DNA of 64,000 nucleotides. Origin: Flavobacterium cupreum (GTDB lineage Bacteria > Bacteroidota > Bacteroidia > Flavobacteriales > Flavobacteriaceae). Shown here one piece after another: positions 38,312-47,772 of the stretch. Location of the stretch: NCBI RefSeq assembly GCF_003996965.1, contig NZ_QWDM01000005.1, positions 310,001 to 374,000 on the forward strand, in the 5' to 3' direction. Every line of letters starts with the position of its first letter. Positions within the stretch are counted from its first letter, which is position 1. Both the position numbers and the translations under genes were made by a program. The notes under the pieces were generated by a model that saw only the letters and a program-made list of their open reading frames with translations, searched no databases and was not told the origin of the DNA.

Positions 38312-38869
38312 ATGAGGGATAATCATTTTTCAAACGTTTTCAAATCACTTTTTGTGATTTTGATGGTCTTGTTTTCAAATCTTGCTGTTAGTCAGACACA
38401 ACAAAACTATGTTATAGATAATAGCAGCCGTTTTTGGGACAAGGTTCAGTTTGGCGGTGGTCTTGGTTTGGGGATTGGTTCAGGCTATACCGATATTTCT
38501 GTCATGCCCAGTGCTATTTATAATATTAATGAAATTGTAGCTGTTGGTGTCGGTTTACAATTTGGGTACTTGTCTTCCAAAAATTATTACAGTTCTTTTG
38601 TATACGGCGGAAGCATCGTTGGATTAGTAAATCCGATTCCCGAGATTCAGCTGTCTGCCGAATTAGAACAGGTGCGCGTTAATACCGATTACGAATCGAA
38701 TAGTTTCAGGCCTTCTTTTTCTGATAATTACTGGAATACTGCCCTTTATTTGGGAGCAGGTTACCGAACCGGAAGCGTTACTATTGGTGCCCGTTATGAT
38801 GTTTTGTTTGATGATGACAGAAGTCTGTACGGATCGGCATTTATGCCTTTTGTGAGGGTGTATTTTTGA
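38312..38869 (+). CDS. Small exported outer-membrane barrel-like protein
   Basis: 185 residues from the ATG at 38312, chosen for its signal peptide (SLFVILMVLFSNLAVSQ). The mature part alternates polar and aromatic residues in short strands (VQFGGGLGLGIGSGYTDISVMPSAIYNI, GVGLQFGYLSS, NTALYLGAGYRTGSVTIGARYDVLF) and ends in FVRVYF, a classic outer-membrane C-terminus. Proteins at this locus in flavobacteria are sometimes named alpha-ketoglutarate decarboxylase because of the neighbour; nothing here supports enzymatic function. Divergent from sucA. Confidence 0.75.
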   Translation: MRDNHFSNVFKSLFVILMVLFSNLAVSQTQQNYVIDNSSRFWDKVQFGGGLGLGIGSGYTDISVMPSAIYNINEIVAVGVGLQFGYLSSKNYYSSFVYGGSIVGLVNPIPEIQLSAELEQVRVNTDYESNSFRPSFSDNYWNTALYLGAGYRTGSVTIGARYDVLFDDDRSLYGSAFMPFVRVYF

Positions 38870-39054
38870 TTTAGAGGTGCTCAGGTTCTGAGATGCTGAA
38901 TTTCTAAGTTTTTTTAATTTTATAATGTACTAATTGGTCCTGTATTTATACTGAACATAATCATGATTGTTTTAAAATTAGTTCTTTTATGAGGGAACTT
39001 TTTTTAGAATGTGAGAGCAATCTTAGCGCCTCAGAATCTTAGAATCTCAGTACC
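38870..39054. repeat. Low-complexity inverted spacer (CTCAG / CTGAG words)
   Basis: GGTGCTCAGGTTCTGAGATGCTGAATTTCTAAG on the left faces CTTAGCGCCTCAGAATCTTAGAATCTCAG on the right, separated by about 90 AT-rich bases. It lies between converging genes and could terminate both. Confidence 0.55.
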
Positions 39055-39411
39055 CTATTTAGAATAATAATTTCTAAACCAAACTTTCTGCCATTCCCTT
39101 TTTAAGATCAGAAAAGAAACCTGTTCGGCAAGAACTACCAAATCAGAACCGTCGAGTTTTTTGATTTCGCTTTCGGAGACGTCAATGATGTAAAGGAGAT
39201 TCAGGTATTCGGCAAATTTATACTGAATCATGCGGTAGATTTTTTCGTGCAGCTGGATTTTTATCTCCTCTGGCGAAATACTCAGGGGGAAATCGATTCC
39301 TTCATTGGCCAGATTAAAGTCTTTGTTGATCTGCTCAATCAGTTTTAGGTACAAAGCTTCGGACTGAGCTTCAACTAATAAGGAATCTGCATTTTTTGGG
39401 GCTACAAACAT
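39055..39411 (-). CDS. Conserved hypothetical cytoplasmic protein
   Basis: 118 residues, no signal or membrane segment, largely helical and charged (LIEQINKDFNLANEGIDF, IQLHEKIYRMIQYKFAEYLNLLYIIDV). Not recognised. It follows the polyprenyl synthase gene by 63 bp on the same strand and may share its transcript. Normal codon pattern supports it as a real gene. Confidence 0.7.
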   Translation of the reverse strand: MFVAPKNADSLLVEAQSEALYLKLIEQINKDFNLANEGIDFPLSISPEEIKIQLHEKIYRMIQYKFAEYLNLLYIIDVSESEIKKLDGSDLVVLAEQVSFLILKREWQKVWFRNYYSK

Positions 39412-39473
39412 TGATTTTTATTTTAGGTTGCTGATTTATGATTGTAGATTCTGTATGAAAATTGCACGGAATA

Positions 39474-40448
39474 TTAAACCGTTCTTCCCATCAGATTTTC
39501 TCCAAAGGTTTTCAGGATTTTCTTTTTATCTTCAGAAATGGCCATTTTTTCCAGCGTTTCAAAAGCTTTCAGTGTGAACATTTCTATCGCTTCCTGTGTT
39601 GCTTTTGAAGCTCCGGATTCGTTAAAAATAGCTTTTGCAGTTTCAATTTTAGCTGAATTGTCCTCCAGTTGCAAGTGGAATAAATTCTCCAATTGCAAGG
39701 CTTTGTCAGCAGTTGAAAACTCTAAGGACTTCAGGTATAAATACGTTTTTTTATTTTCTATAATATCACCGCCAACCTGTTTTCCAAAAGTTTCCGGATC
39801 TCCGAATGCATCCAGATAATCGTCCTGAAGCTGGAATGCCAAACCTAAATTAAGGCCGAAATCGTAAATTAAATCAGCATCTTTTTCAGAAGTTTCCGCC
39901 ACAATAGCACCCATTTTCATGGCGGCAGCAACTAAGACGGCAGTTTTGTATTCGATCATTTTCAGGTATTCCGGAATGGTCACATCGGTTCTTTCCTCAA
40001 AATCAACATCCCATTGCTGGCCTTCGCAAACTTCCAGGGCCGTTTTGCTGAACAATTTAGCCAGGTTCCTGAAAACGAGTGGTTCGTATTGTTCAAAATA
40101 CTGATAGGCAAGGATCAGCATGGCATCGCCAGATAAAATTCCGGTATTGATGTTCCACTTTTCATGTACGGTGACTTTTCCTCTTCGCAAAGGCGCATCG
40201 TCCATAATGTCATCGTGCACTAAAGAGAAGTTATGAAAAACTTCCACCGCCATTGCTGCCGGCAGTGCTTTTTTGTAATCGGTATCAAAAACTTCTGCCG
40301 ACATTAATGTTAGTACAGGCCGCATCCGTTTTCCGCCAAGACCTAAAATGTATTCCATTGGTTCATAAAGATTTTTTGGCTCTTTGCTGATGTTTTGGTT
40401 TTTTAAATAACTATTAAAGAAATCCTGGTACTGACTAATATCGTGCAT
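39474..40448 (-). CDS. Polyprenyl (farnesyl/geranylgeranyl) diphosphate synthase
   Basis: 324 residues from the ATG at 40448 (MHDISQYQDFF). Both Asp-rich motifs are present: first DDIMDD (residues about 84-89) followed by APLRRG, second DDYLDAFGDPETFGKQVGGDI. GGKRMRP near residue 40 binds the diphosphate. It condenses isopentenyl diphosphate with an allylic diphosphate in the cytoplasm, supplying quinone, carotenoid or carrier-lipid synthesis; chain length is not certain. Confidence 0.92.
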   Translation of the reverse strand: MHDISQYQDFFNSYLKNQNISKEPKNLYEPMEYILGLGGKRMRPVLTLMSAEVFDTDYKKALPAAMAVEVFHNFSLVHDDIMDDAPLRRGKVTVHEKWNINTGILSGDAMLILAYQYFEQYEPLVFRNLAKLFSKTALEVCEGQQWDVDFEERTDVTIPEYLKMIEYKTAVLVAAAMKMGAIVAETSEKDADLIYDFGLNLGLAFQLQDDYLDAFGDPETFGKQVGGDIIENKKTYLYLKSLEFSTADKALQLENLFHLQLEDNSAKIETAKAIFNESGASKATQEAIEMFTLKAFETLEKMAISEDKKKILKTFGENLMGRTV

Positions 40449-40591
40449 AAAATGAAATTCTGATTTACGAGGCTCAAAGATACAATTCAATTATGAATAA
40501 TTAGTTCCTAAATTTTAAAAGGAATTGTGCACTAAAAATTGATTTTTTGCCCGCCCATTTATAATATGTTAAAAAATTTTAAAAAAAACAT

Positions 40592-40619
40592 GGAAACTTT
40601 CTTGGTGTTTAGAGTTTCC
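40592..40619. promoter_or_regulatory. TetR-type operator O1 upstream of YceI gene
   Basis: GGAAACT, 14 bp, AGTTTCC. The TTG (-33) of the YceI promoter lies inside it. Matches O2 and O3. Confidence 0.7.
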
Positions 40620-40631
40620 TGTTTATATTTG
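40602..40631 (+). promoter_or_regulatory. Promoter of YceI gene
   Basis: TTG (40602-40604), 19 bp, TATATTTG (40624-40631), a full match to the Bacteroidota consensus, flanked on both sides by GGAAACT/AGTTTCC operators. Confidence 0.7.
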
Positions 40632-40642
40632 CATTTTTAATT

Positions 40643-40670
40643 GGAAACTCAGAACACTAAAAAAGTTTCC
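40643..40670. promoter_or_regulatory. TetR-type operator O2 upstream of YceI gene
   Basis: GGAAACT, 14 bp, AGTTTCC, exactly 51 bp downstream of O1 and just after the expected transcription start, where binding would block RNA polymerase. Confidence 0.65.
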
Positions 40671-40714
40671 GTATCGGGTTTGATTAATTATAAACTCAGT
40701 AAAATCAAATATTT

Positions 40715-41236
40715 ATGAAAACAACATGGACCATAGATTCTAGTCAGTCAGATGTTTTAATTAAAATGAGACATTCGATAATTGCTTATTTGGGAGGAAC
40801 TTCAAATAAATTTGACGGTTATGTGGATATTGAGGACAATGAAATTGAAGATGCTTCTGTTGAATTTTCTTTAGATATAAACAATAAAAATGACAGCTTT
40901 CAGCAAATCGATACGCATTTGCAACTGAACGACCTGTTTAATGTAAACGAGCATCCAATCATCAGTTTTAAATCGACTTCTTTCCAGAAGGTAAACAATA
41001 ACATCAACTTTTTTAAAGGAGATCTTACGATAAAAGATGTAACAAAGGTGGTAGAACTGGATGCCGAGTTTATCGGGATTAATACCTATGATGGTAAAAG
41101 GAAGGTTGCTTTTGAAATCACAGGCAATATTAAAAGACAGGATTTTGGTTTAGATTATAATTCGTTCAATCACCATGGAGGTCTGGCTTTAGGAAAAGAT
41201 ATGAAACTTATCGCCAATTTAGAATTCTGCATATAA
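40715..41236 (+). CDS. YceI family protein
   Basis: 173 residues, the standard length of the lipocalin-like YceI domain (TWTIDSSQSDVLIKMRH ... HPIISFKSTSFQKV ... VTKVVELDAEF ... FGLDYNSFN). Family members bind isoprenoids or similar lipids; no signal peptide is present, so this one is cytoplasmic. It precedes the efflux operon and shares the same operator, so it probably answers to the same TetR protein and may handle the same lipophilic compound. Confidence 0.88.
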   Translation: MKTTWTIDSSQSDVLIKMRHSIIAYLGGTSNKFDGYVDIEDNEIEDASVEFSLDINNKNDSFQQIDTHLQLNDLFNVNEHPIISFKSTSFQKVNNNINFFKGDLTIKDVTKVVELDAEFIGINTYDGKRKVAFEITGNIKRQDFGLDYNSFNHHGGLALGKDMKLIANLEFCI

Positions 41237-41280
41237 TTCTTACAATGAACAAATTAATGTAAAATTAGTACAGATTTAAT

Positions 41281-41309
41281 GGAAACTATTTCTGACAAAT
41301 AAAGTTTCC
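41281..41309. promoter_or_regulatory. TetR-type operator O3 upstream of tetR
   Basis: GGAAACT, 15 bp, AGTTTCC, followed by CTGTTTATATTTG exactly as after O1. The spacer is one base longer than in O1 and O2. Confidence 0.7.
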
Positions 41310-41313
41310 TGTT

Positions 41314-41321
41314 TATATTTG
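41314..41321 (+). promoter_or_regulatory. -7 element of tetR-efflux operon
   Basis: TATATTTG, 22 bp before the ATG at 41343. The -33 position reads CTG instead of TTG, suggesting a weaker promoter than that of the YceI gene. Confidence 0.55.
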
Positions 41322-41342
41322 TAATACAATTTGAAAATTAAA

Positions 41343-41942
41343 ATGAAAGAGAAAATCATAGCAAAAGCGAGTGACTTGTTTTTAAAACTGGGGTTCAAAA
41401 GTGTTACTATGGATGACATTGCAGGTGAAATGTGTATTTCAAAAAAAACGATTTACAAATATTTTTGCAACAAAGAAGTCCTAATTGAGGAAAGTACTTC
41501 GATGGTTCATAAACAGGTACATGAAATCATTGATACCATAGTGGAGAAGGATTACAATGCGATCCACGAAAATTTTGAAATTCGCGAAATGTTCAGGGAC
41601 ATGTTTAAGAACAATGCAGATACATCCCCAATTTATCAGTTAAAAAAACATTACCCTGAAATTTATCAAAATGTATTGTCACATGAAATTGACCAGTGCA
41701 CGCGATATTTCAGAGAGAACATTGAAAAGGGAATTCGTGAAAAACTATATCGTCCGGATTTAAATATCGATGTGTATGTGAAGTTTTATTACACACTGAT
41801 ATTCCACATTAATGAAAACACAGTTTCAGAGAGAGAAGCTCAGGAAATAGAATTAGAAGCACTGGAATATCATACCAGAGCTATGGCAACGCCAGAAGGA
41901 ATACTAGAATTAGAAAAACAACTTAAAAAAATTACTATTTAA
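41343..41942 (+). CDS. TetR family transcriptional repressor
   Basis: 199 residues from the ATG at 41343; a TTG codon at 41331 in the same frame is less likely. N-terminal helix-turn-helix FKSVTMDDIAGEMCISKKTIYKYFCNKEVL, then an all-helical ligand domain. It is the first gene of an operon with TolC, membrane-fusion and RND genes and has a palindromic operator in its own promoter, so it very probably represses itself, the pump and the YceI gene. Ligand unknown. Confidence 0.9.
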   Translation: MKEKIIAKASDLFLKLGFKSVTMDDIAGEMCISKKTIYKYFCNKEVLIEESTSMVHKQVHEIIDTIVEKDYNAIHENFEIREMFRDMFKNNADTSPIYQLKKHYPEIYQNVLSHEIDQCTRYFRENIEKGIREKLYRPDLNIDVYVKFYYTLIFHINENTVSEREAQEIELEALEYHTRAMATPEGILELEKQLKKITI

Positions 41943-41952
41943 TCATCAATCT

Positions 41953-43287
41953 ATGAAAAGAATAATTCTTATATTTTTGTGTTCAATTGGCTTAAGTGTC
42001 AGCGCACAAGTCAAAACATTAACCTTAAAAGATGCCCTTACTTACGCGCTTCAGAACAAAGCCGATGCTAAGAAATCGAAATTAGAGGTTGAAAACAGCG
42101 AGTATAAAATTCAGGAAGTGCGCTCAAGAGCGTTACCTCAAATCTCTGCAAACGGAAACTTAACGTACAATCCGGTTATTCAGACAACAGTAATTGACGG
42201 AGCAGGTTTTAATGCACCGGGAACCACAATCCAGGCGGCATTTGGTCAAAAATGGACTTCAACTGCAGGAGTTTCCTTAACTCAGGCCATCTTTGATCAG
42301 TCGGTTTTTACAGGTTTAAAAGCTGCTAAATCGACACGCGAGTTTTATCAGATCAACAATCAGTTAACAGAAGAACAGGTTATCGAAAGAGTGGCAAACA
42401 ACTACTATTCTGTATTTGTACAAAAAGAAAGACTGGTTTTATTAGACAGCAATTACGTAAACACTACAAAAGTTCGTGATATCGTAAAAGGGCAGTTTGA
42501 TAATGGTTTAGCCAAAAAAATTGACTTAGACCGTATCGTGGTGAAGATGTCTAATATAGATACGGAGCGTCAGCAAATTAAAAATCAGATTACGTTGCAG
42601 GAAAATGCGTTGAAGTTTTATATGGGAATGCCTATTGAAACGCAAATTGATATGCCGGACGAAGAATTTGAAGTTATTCCGGCAGCTTTGACAGAACAGG
42701 CCAATGTGGAAAACAGAACAGAATACCTGCTTTTGAAAAAACAGGAAGAGCTTTTAGTTTATAATAAGAAAGCCGTTGAAGCAGGATATTACCCGACACT
42801 TTCATTAACAGCAGGGTATAATTATATTGGTCAGGGGCCGGAATTTCCCTGGTTTGCAAAACCAAAAGACGGGGTGTACTGGTCGGATTTCTCTTCAATT
42901 GGACTAAACTTACATGTACCAATCTTCACCGGTTTCGGAACCCGCGCCAAAATAAGACAGGCAGATGTTCAGATCAGATCGCTTCAGGAAGATATGAAAG
43001 ACACGAAACTTTCCCTTGACCTGGATTACAGAAATGCAATCGCTCAAATTGACGATAATCTGGTAACGATTGAAAATCAAAAAGAAAACATGCGACTGGC
43101 TAAAGAAATTTTAGACAATACCAAAAACAATTATCTTCAGGGATTAGCATCATTAACAGATTTATTGGATTCTGAAAATGCATCACTGGAAGCACAAAAC
43201 AATTATACCAGAGCTGTCCTGAATTATAAAATTGCAGAGGTAGCATTAATCAAATCAAAAGGCGAACTAAAAACTCTTATTAAATAA
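41953..43287 (+). CDS. TolC family outer-membrane efflux protein
   Basis: 444 residues with a signal peptide (MKRIILIFLCSIGLSVSAQ). Two OEP repeats with long helices (DALTYALQNKADAKKSKLEVENSEYKI ... NYLQGLASLTDLLDSENASLEAQNNYTRAVLNYKIAEVAL). Forms the outer-membrane duct of the tripartite pump. 10 bp after tetR. Confidence 0.92.
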   Translation: MKRIILIFLCSIGLSVSAQVKTLTLKDALTYALQNKADAKKSKLEVENSEYKIQEVRSRALPQISANGNLTYNPVIQTTVIDGAGFNAPGTTIQAAFGQKWTSTAGVSLTQAIFDQSVFTGLKAAKSTREFYQINNQLTEEQVIERVANNYYSVFVQKERLVLLDSNYVNTTKVRDIVKGQFDNGLAKKIDLDRIVVKMSNIDTERQQIKNQITLQENALKFYMGMPIETQIDMPDEEFEVIPAALTEQANVENRTEYLLLKKQEELLVYNKKAVEAGYYPTLSLTAGYNYIGQGPEFPWFAKPKDGVYWSDFSSIGLNLHVPIFTGFGTRAKIRQADVQIRSLQEDMKDTKLSLDLDYRNAIAQIDDNLVTIENQKENMRLAKEILDNTKNNYLQGLASLTDLLDSENASLEAQNNYTRAVLNYKIAEVALIKSKGELKTLIK

Positions 43288-43298
43288 CTAGAAACAAA

Positions 43299-44366
43299 AT
43301 GAAGAAAACTATTATAACTATCGTAATCATAATTGCAGCACTAGGTGTAATTGGATATGTCTTAAATACTAATAAGAAGGAAAATAAAGCAAAAACAGAT
43401 ATTGTTGCAGAGAAAAATGCAGCAGTTTCCGTAAAAGTAGCACCCGTAAAAACAGAAGAAATTTCATTGAGTTTCGTGGCAAACGGAAACTTTGAACCAA
43501 TTCAGGAATTAACTTTCTCTGCTGAAAAATCAGGAAAAGTAATCAGCGTTCTGGCTAAAGAAGGAGATTACGTAAGAGTAGGCCAGACTTTATTGACAGT
43601 AAGGGGTGATGTAATCAATGTGAGCGCGCAACAGGCACAAGCCGTTTATCAAAATGCAAAATCAGATTACGCACGATATGAAAATGCATTCAAAACAGGT
43701 GGTGTTACCAAACAACAAGTAGATCAGGCAAAATTAGCCCTGACCAATGCACAGTCCAGCTTAACACAAGCCAATATTAATGTGGGTGATACTAAGGTAA
43801 AAGCACCAATAAACGGATTTATCAATAAAAAATATATTGAGCCGGGATCTATTTTAGCGGGAATGCCTGCAACAGCATTGTTTGATATTGTAAACGTTTC
43901 TAAATTAAAATTGAAAGTTACCGTAAACGAAAGCCAGGTGGCCAGTTTAAAAGTAGGGAACACGGTAAGCATTACAGCCAGTGTATATCCTGATAAAGCT
44001 TTTTCAGGAAAAATCACTTTTATCGCTTCAAAAGCAGACGAAAGCCTAAACTTTCCTGTTGAAATTGAAATCTCAAACAATTCCGATAATGATTTGAAAG
44101 CAGGTATGTACGGAACGGCAAACTTCGGTTCTAAACAACAAAAACAAAACCTGATGGTTGTACCGCGTAATGCTTTCGTAGGAAGTGTGAGCAGCAACGA
44201 AATCTTTGTAGTGGAAAAAGGTACTGCAAAATTAAGAAAAGTAACGGCCGGAAGAATTTTAGGAGATCAGGTAGAAATCATCAATGGATTATCTGACGGA
44301 GAAACTGTAATTGTTACAGGTCAGATTAACTTACAAGACGGTAATAAAGTAGAAATTATTAAATAA
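43299..44366 (+). CDS. RND efflux periplasmic adaptor (membrane-fusion protein)
   Basis: 355 residues. N-terminal membrane anchor (IITIVIIIAALGVIGYVL), split lipoyl domain (SGKVISVLAKEGDYVRVGQTLLTVRG and VKAPINGFINKKYIEPGSIL) around a helical hairpin rich in Gln/Ala, then beta-barrel and membrane-proximal domains. Connects the RND pump with the TolC protein. 11 bp after the tolC-type gene. Confidence 0.92.
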   Translation: MKKTIITIVIIIAALGVIGYVLNTNKKENKAKTDIVAEKNAAVSVKVAPVKTEEISLSFVANGNFEPIQELTFSAEKSGKVISVLAKEGDYVRVGQTLLTVRGDVINVSAQQAQAVYQNAKSDYARYENAFKTGGVTKQQVDQAKLALTNAQSSLTQANINVGDTKVKAPINGFINKKYIEPGSILAGMPATALFDIVNVSKLKLKVTVNESQVASLKVGNTVSITASVYPDKAFSGKITFIASKADESLNFPVEIEISNNSDNDLKAGMYGTANFGSKQQKQNLMVVPRNAFVGSVSSNEIFVVEKGTAKLRKVTAGRILGDQVEIINGLSDGETVIVTGQINLQDGNKVEIIK

Positions 44367-44455
44367 TTACAGGCTGTAAGCCGTAAGCAATAAACTTTAA
44401 GCAGTTAAAAAGCCTAAAGCGTATTGCTTATAGTCCAAAGCATAAAGAAAAATAT
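44367..44455. repeat. Intra-operon AAGC-word hairpin spacer
   Basis: CTGTAAGCCGTAAGCAATAAACTTTAAGC faces AAAGCGTATTGCTTATAGTCCAAAGC in the adaptor-RND gap; GTAAGCAATA pairs with TATTGCTTAT with few mismatches. Confidence 0.55.
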
Positions 44456-47400
44456 ATGAAATTAGCCGAAATATCCATAAAACGTCCGTCGTTAGTAATC
44501 GTATTGTTTACGATTCTGATTCTTGGTGGATTGTTCAGTTACAGCCAGTTAGGTTATGAGCTGATCCCAAAATTTGAGCAAAACGTTATTACGATTTCCA
44601 CTATTTATCCGGGAGCTTCCCCGAGTGAGGTAGAAAATACGGTAACCAAGAAAATTGAAGATGCGATTGCGTCCCTGGAGAATGTTAAAAAAATTGACTC
44701 GAAATCATACGAAAGTTTATCGATCGTATCGATTACCTTAACATCAAATGCAAAAGTCGATTTCTCTTTAAATGATGCACAGCGTAAGATAAATGCGATC
44801 ATCAGTGATTTGCCCGAGGATGTAAAAACGCCTGCACTGACCAAATTCTCGCTGAGTGATTTACCAATCATGACCCTTGGTGCCAACGGAAAAATGGACG
44901 AAGCAGCATTTTATGACTTAATTGACAAAAAAATTGCGCCTATTTTATCCCGTGTGCAAGGTGTTGCCCAGGTAAATATTATTGGTGGATCTGAACGTGA
45001 AATTCAGGTAAATCTTGACGCTGTAAAAATGCAGGGTTACGGATTATCTGTACCGCAGGTACAACAAACTATTCTGACTTCCAATCTGGATTTCCCAACC
45101 GGAAACATCCAGACCCGTGATCAGAAAATATTAATCCGTTTAGCGGGTAAATATAAAAATGTTACCGAATTAAGAAACTTAGTAGTTTCGTCTCAAAACG
45201 GAATTCAGGTTCGTTTAAGTGATATTGCCGATGTTCAGGATACTCAGAAAATTGCTGAGAAAATATCACGTGTAGATCAAAAAAGTGCTATTGTTTTACA
45301 AATCGTAAAACAATCTGACGCAAATGCGGTGGCGGTAAGTGAGCAGTTGCTGAAAACAATTGAAATTCTTGAAAAAGATTATGAAAAAAACAAGCTGAAA
45401 TTAGAAGTTGCAAAAGACAGTACCATCTTTACGCTTGAGGCTGCAGATTCTGTAGTGCACGATTTATTGATCGCGGTAGTGCTGGTGGCTCTTGTAATGT
45501 TGTTCTTCCTGCACAGTATCAGAAACTCATTGATTGTAATGGTTTCTATTCCGGCATCTTTGATTGCTACCTTTATTGGTATTTATTTAATGGGATACAC
45601 CCTGAACTTAATGAGTTTATTAGGATTGTCTCTGGTCGTCGGTATTCTGGTCGATGATGCGATTGTGGTCCTCGAGAATATTTACCGACATATGGAGATG
45701 GGTAAAAGCAGGATTCGTGCATCGTATGACGGAACGGCGGAAATTGGAGGAACGGTAACTTCGATTACATTGGTAATTGTGGTAGTGTTCCTGCCTATTG
45801 CAATGAGTTCCGGTTTAGTTTCTAATATTATTACACAATTTTGTGTGACGGTAATTATTTCAACTTTATTATCACTTTTAGCTTCATTTACTATTATCCC
45901 TTGGTTATCATCCCGTTATGGTAAACTGGAACATATCGAAGGAAAGAATTTATTCGGAAGAATTATTCTTGGTTTCGAAAGCTATTTAACACGTTTCACG
46001 AACTGGATTTCTGAATTGTTAACCTGGTGTCTGGACAATTATGGTAAGACCATTATTCTGGTACTGATCTTGTTCTTCGGATCAATCTTCGGACTGGGAG
46101 GCTTTATTGGAGGAGAGTTTTTCGCCTCTTCTGATAGTGGGGAATTCTTAGTTCAGATCGAAATGCCGAAAGATGCTTCGTTAGAGCAAACCAACTTCAT
46201 GACGCAAAAGGCAGAAGCCTATTTGAAGTCCCAGGAATATGTGCACAGCCAGATTACAACGGTAGGACAAACCAGTGAAGGTTTTGGAGCATCGCAGGCT
46301 ACAGCTTACAAAGCGGAGATTGACGTAAAAATGATCGAACAAAAAGATCGTACCGATGATGCCAATGTTTATGCGGCAAAAATCAAACGTAAGCTTGAAA
46401 AAGTATTAGTAGGAGCAAAAGTAAAAACAGTTCCCGTAGGTATCTTAGGAACTGCTGAAGATGCTACTTTAGGATTAATCGTAACAGGACCTTCAACAGA
46501 AAGTGCTATGGCTTTTGCTAAATTGGCGGAAGCCGAATTACGTACGATTCCCGGAACAACAGAGATTAAGTTAACTGTTGAAGACGGAAACCCGGAGGTA
46601 AACGTTAAGGTAGACCGTGATAAAATGGCTGCTTTAGGATTGACGCTTCAAACGGTTGGTTTAACCATGCAGACTGCTTTTAGCGGAAATACAGATGGTA
46701 AATACAGAGCCGGTGAGTACGAATATGATATCAACATCAGATACAATGCTTTCGACAGAAAAAGTATTACGGATGTGAGCAGTCTGATTTTCATTAATGC
46801 TTCAGGGCAACAAATTAAATTATCGCAGTTTGCTGATATTACAGAAGGTTCAGGACCTAGCCAGTTAGAGCGAAGAGACAAATCTGCTTCGGTAACGGTA
46901 AAAGGACAAAACGTTGGGGTTCCATCGGGAACAATTGTAACACAATGGCAGGCAAAATTAGACAAACTGAAAAAACCGGCCGGAGTAAACTATATCTGGG
47001 GAGGTGACCAGGAGAACCAATCGGAAGGATTTGGTACTTTAGGAATCGCTTTATTAGCCGCTATTATTTTGGTTTACCTGGTAATGGTGAGTTTGTACGA
47101 CAGTTTCGTTCACCCGTTTGTGGTATTGTTTGCCATTCCGCTTTCGTTTATTGGTGCTTTATTAGCATTAGCCCTGACGAATAACTCCTTGAATATCTTT
47201 ACCATTTTGGGGATCATTATGTTGATTGGTCTGGTGTGTAAGAATGCGATCATGCTTGTCGATTATACGAATCAGCGAAGAGCTGCCGGAGAATCAATCA
47301 GAACAGCCCTGATTCAGGCGAATCACGCTCGTTTGCGTCCGATTTTGATGACGACCATTGCGATGGTATTCGGTATGTTCCCGATTGCATTAGCTTCAGG

Positions 47401-47626
47401 AGCAGGAGCAGAATGGAAAAACGGATTGGCGTGGGTAATTATCGGAGGATTGATTTCCTCGTTATTCCTTACCCTGATTGTTGTTCCTGTAATCTACCAG
47501 ATCATGGAAGGAATTATTCGCAGATTATCTAAAGGAGAAAAAATCGATTACGAAGCTGAAATGGTGGCCGATTACGAGCACACAGAATTAAGTGAAGACG
47601 GTTTTAATCCAAAACATACACACTAA
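44456..47626 (+). CDS. RND multidrug efflux transporter (HAE1/AcrB type)
   Basis: 1056 residues, full length. Twelve membrane helices in the 1+5+1+5 pattern, the proton-relay Asp pair in VGILVDDAIVVLENIYRHME, and the typical start MKLAEISIKRPSLVIVLFTIL. Uses the proton gradient to expel lipophilic compounds through the adaptor and TolC partner. Substrate not predictable from sequence. Confidence 0.95.
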   Translation: MKLAEISIKRPSLVIVLFTILILGGLFSYSQLGYELIPKFEQNVITISTIYPGASPSEVENTVTKKIEDAIASLENVKKIDSKSYESLSIVSITLTSNAKVDFSLNDAQRKINAIISDLPEDVKTPALTKFSLSDLPIMTLGANGKMDEAAFYDLIDKKIAPILSRVQGVAQVNIIGGSEREIQVNLDAVKMQGYGLSVPQVQQTILTSNLDFPTGNIQTRDQKILIRLAGKYKNVTELRNLVVSSQNGIQVRLSDIADVQDTQKIAEKISRVDQKSAIVLQIVKQSDANAVAVSEQLLKTIEILEKDYEKNKLKLEVAKDSTIFTLEAADSVVHDLLIAVVLVALVMLFFLHSIRNSLIVMVSIPASLIATFIGIYLMGYTLNLMSLLGLSLVVGILVDDAIVVLENIYRHMEMGKSRIRASYDGTAEIGGTVTSITLVIVVVFLPIAMSSGLVSNIITQFCVTVIISTLLSLLASFTIIPWLSSRYGKLEHIEGKNLFGRIILGFESYLTRFTNWISELLTWCLDNYGKTIILVLILFFGSIFGLGGFIGGEFFASSDSGEFLVQIEMPKDASLEQTNFMTQKAEAYLKSQEYVHSQITTVGQTSEGFGASQATAYKAEIDVKMIEQKDRTDDANVYAAKIKRKLEKVLVGAKVKTVPVGILGTAEDATLGLIVTGPSTESAMAFAKLAEAELRTIPGTTEIKLTVEDGNPEVNVKVDRDKMAALGLTLQTVGLTMQTAFSGNTDGKYRAGEYEYDINIRYNAFDRKSITDVSSLIFINASGQQIKLSQFADITEGSGPSQLERRDKSASVTVKGQNVGVPSGTIVTQWQAKLDKLKKPAGVNYIWGGDQENQSEGFGTLGIALLAAIILVYLVMVSLYDSFVHPFVVLFAIPLSFIGALLALALTNNSLNIFTILGIIMLIGLVCKNAIMLVDYTNQRRAAGESIRTALIQANHARLRPILMTTIAMVFGMFPIALASGAGAEWKNGLAWVIIGGLISSLFLTLIVVPVIYQIMEGIIRRLSKGEKIDYEAEMVADYEHTELSEDGFNPKHTH

Positions 47627-47682
47627 ATAGTTTCATTTCAATATTGAAGTTCCAAATCACAGGTTAGGAATTTCAAAATCCT

Positions 47683-47721
47683 AAATCCCAAATTCCTTAA
47701 CTGGAATTTGGGATTTTTTTT
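47683..47721 (+). terminator. Terminator of efflux operon
   Basis: AAATCCCAAATTCC/GGAATTTGGGATTT stem with T8 tail; upstream words (CAAATCACAGGTTAGGAATTTC) are partial copies. Confidence 0.8.
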
Positions 47722-47772
47722 ATTGTTAATTAAAAAAGATGTTTATTTGTATCACCTTATATTATAAAGTTT

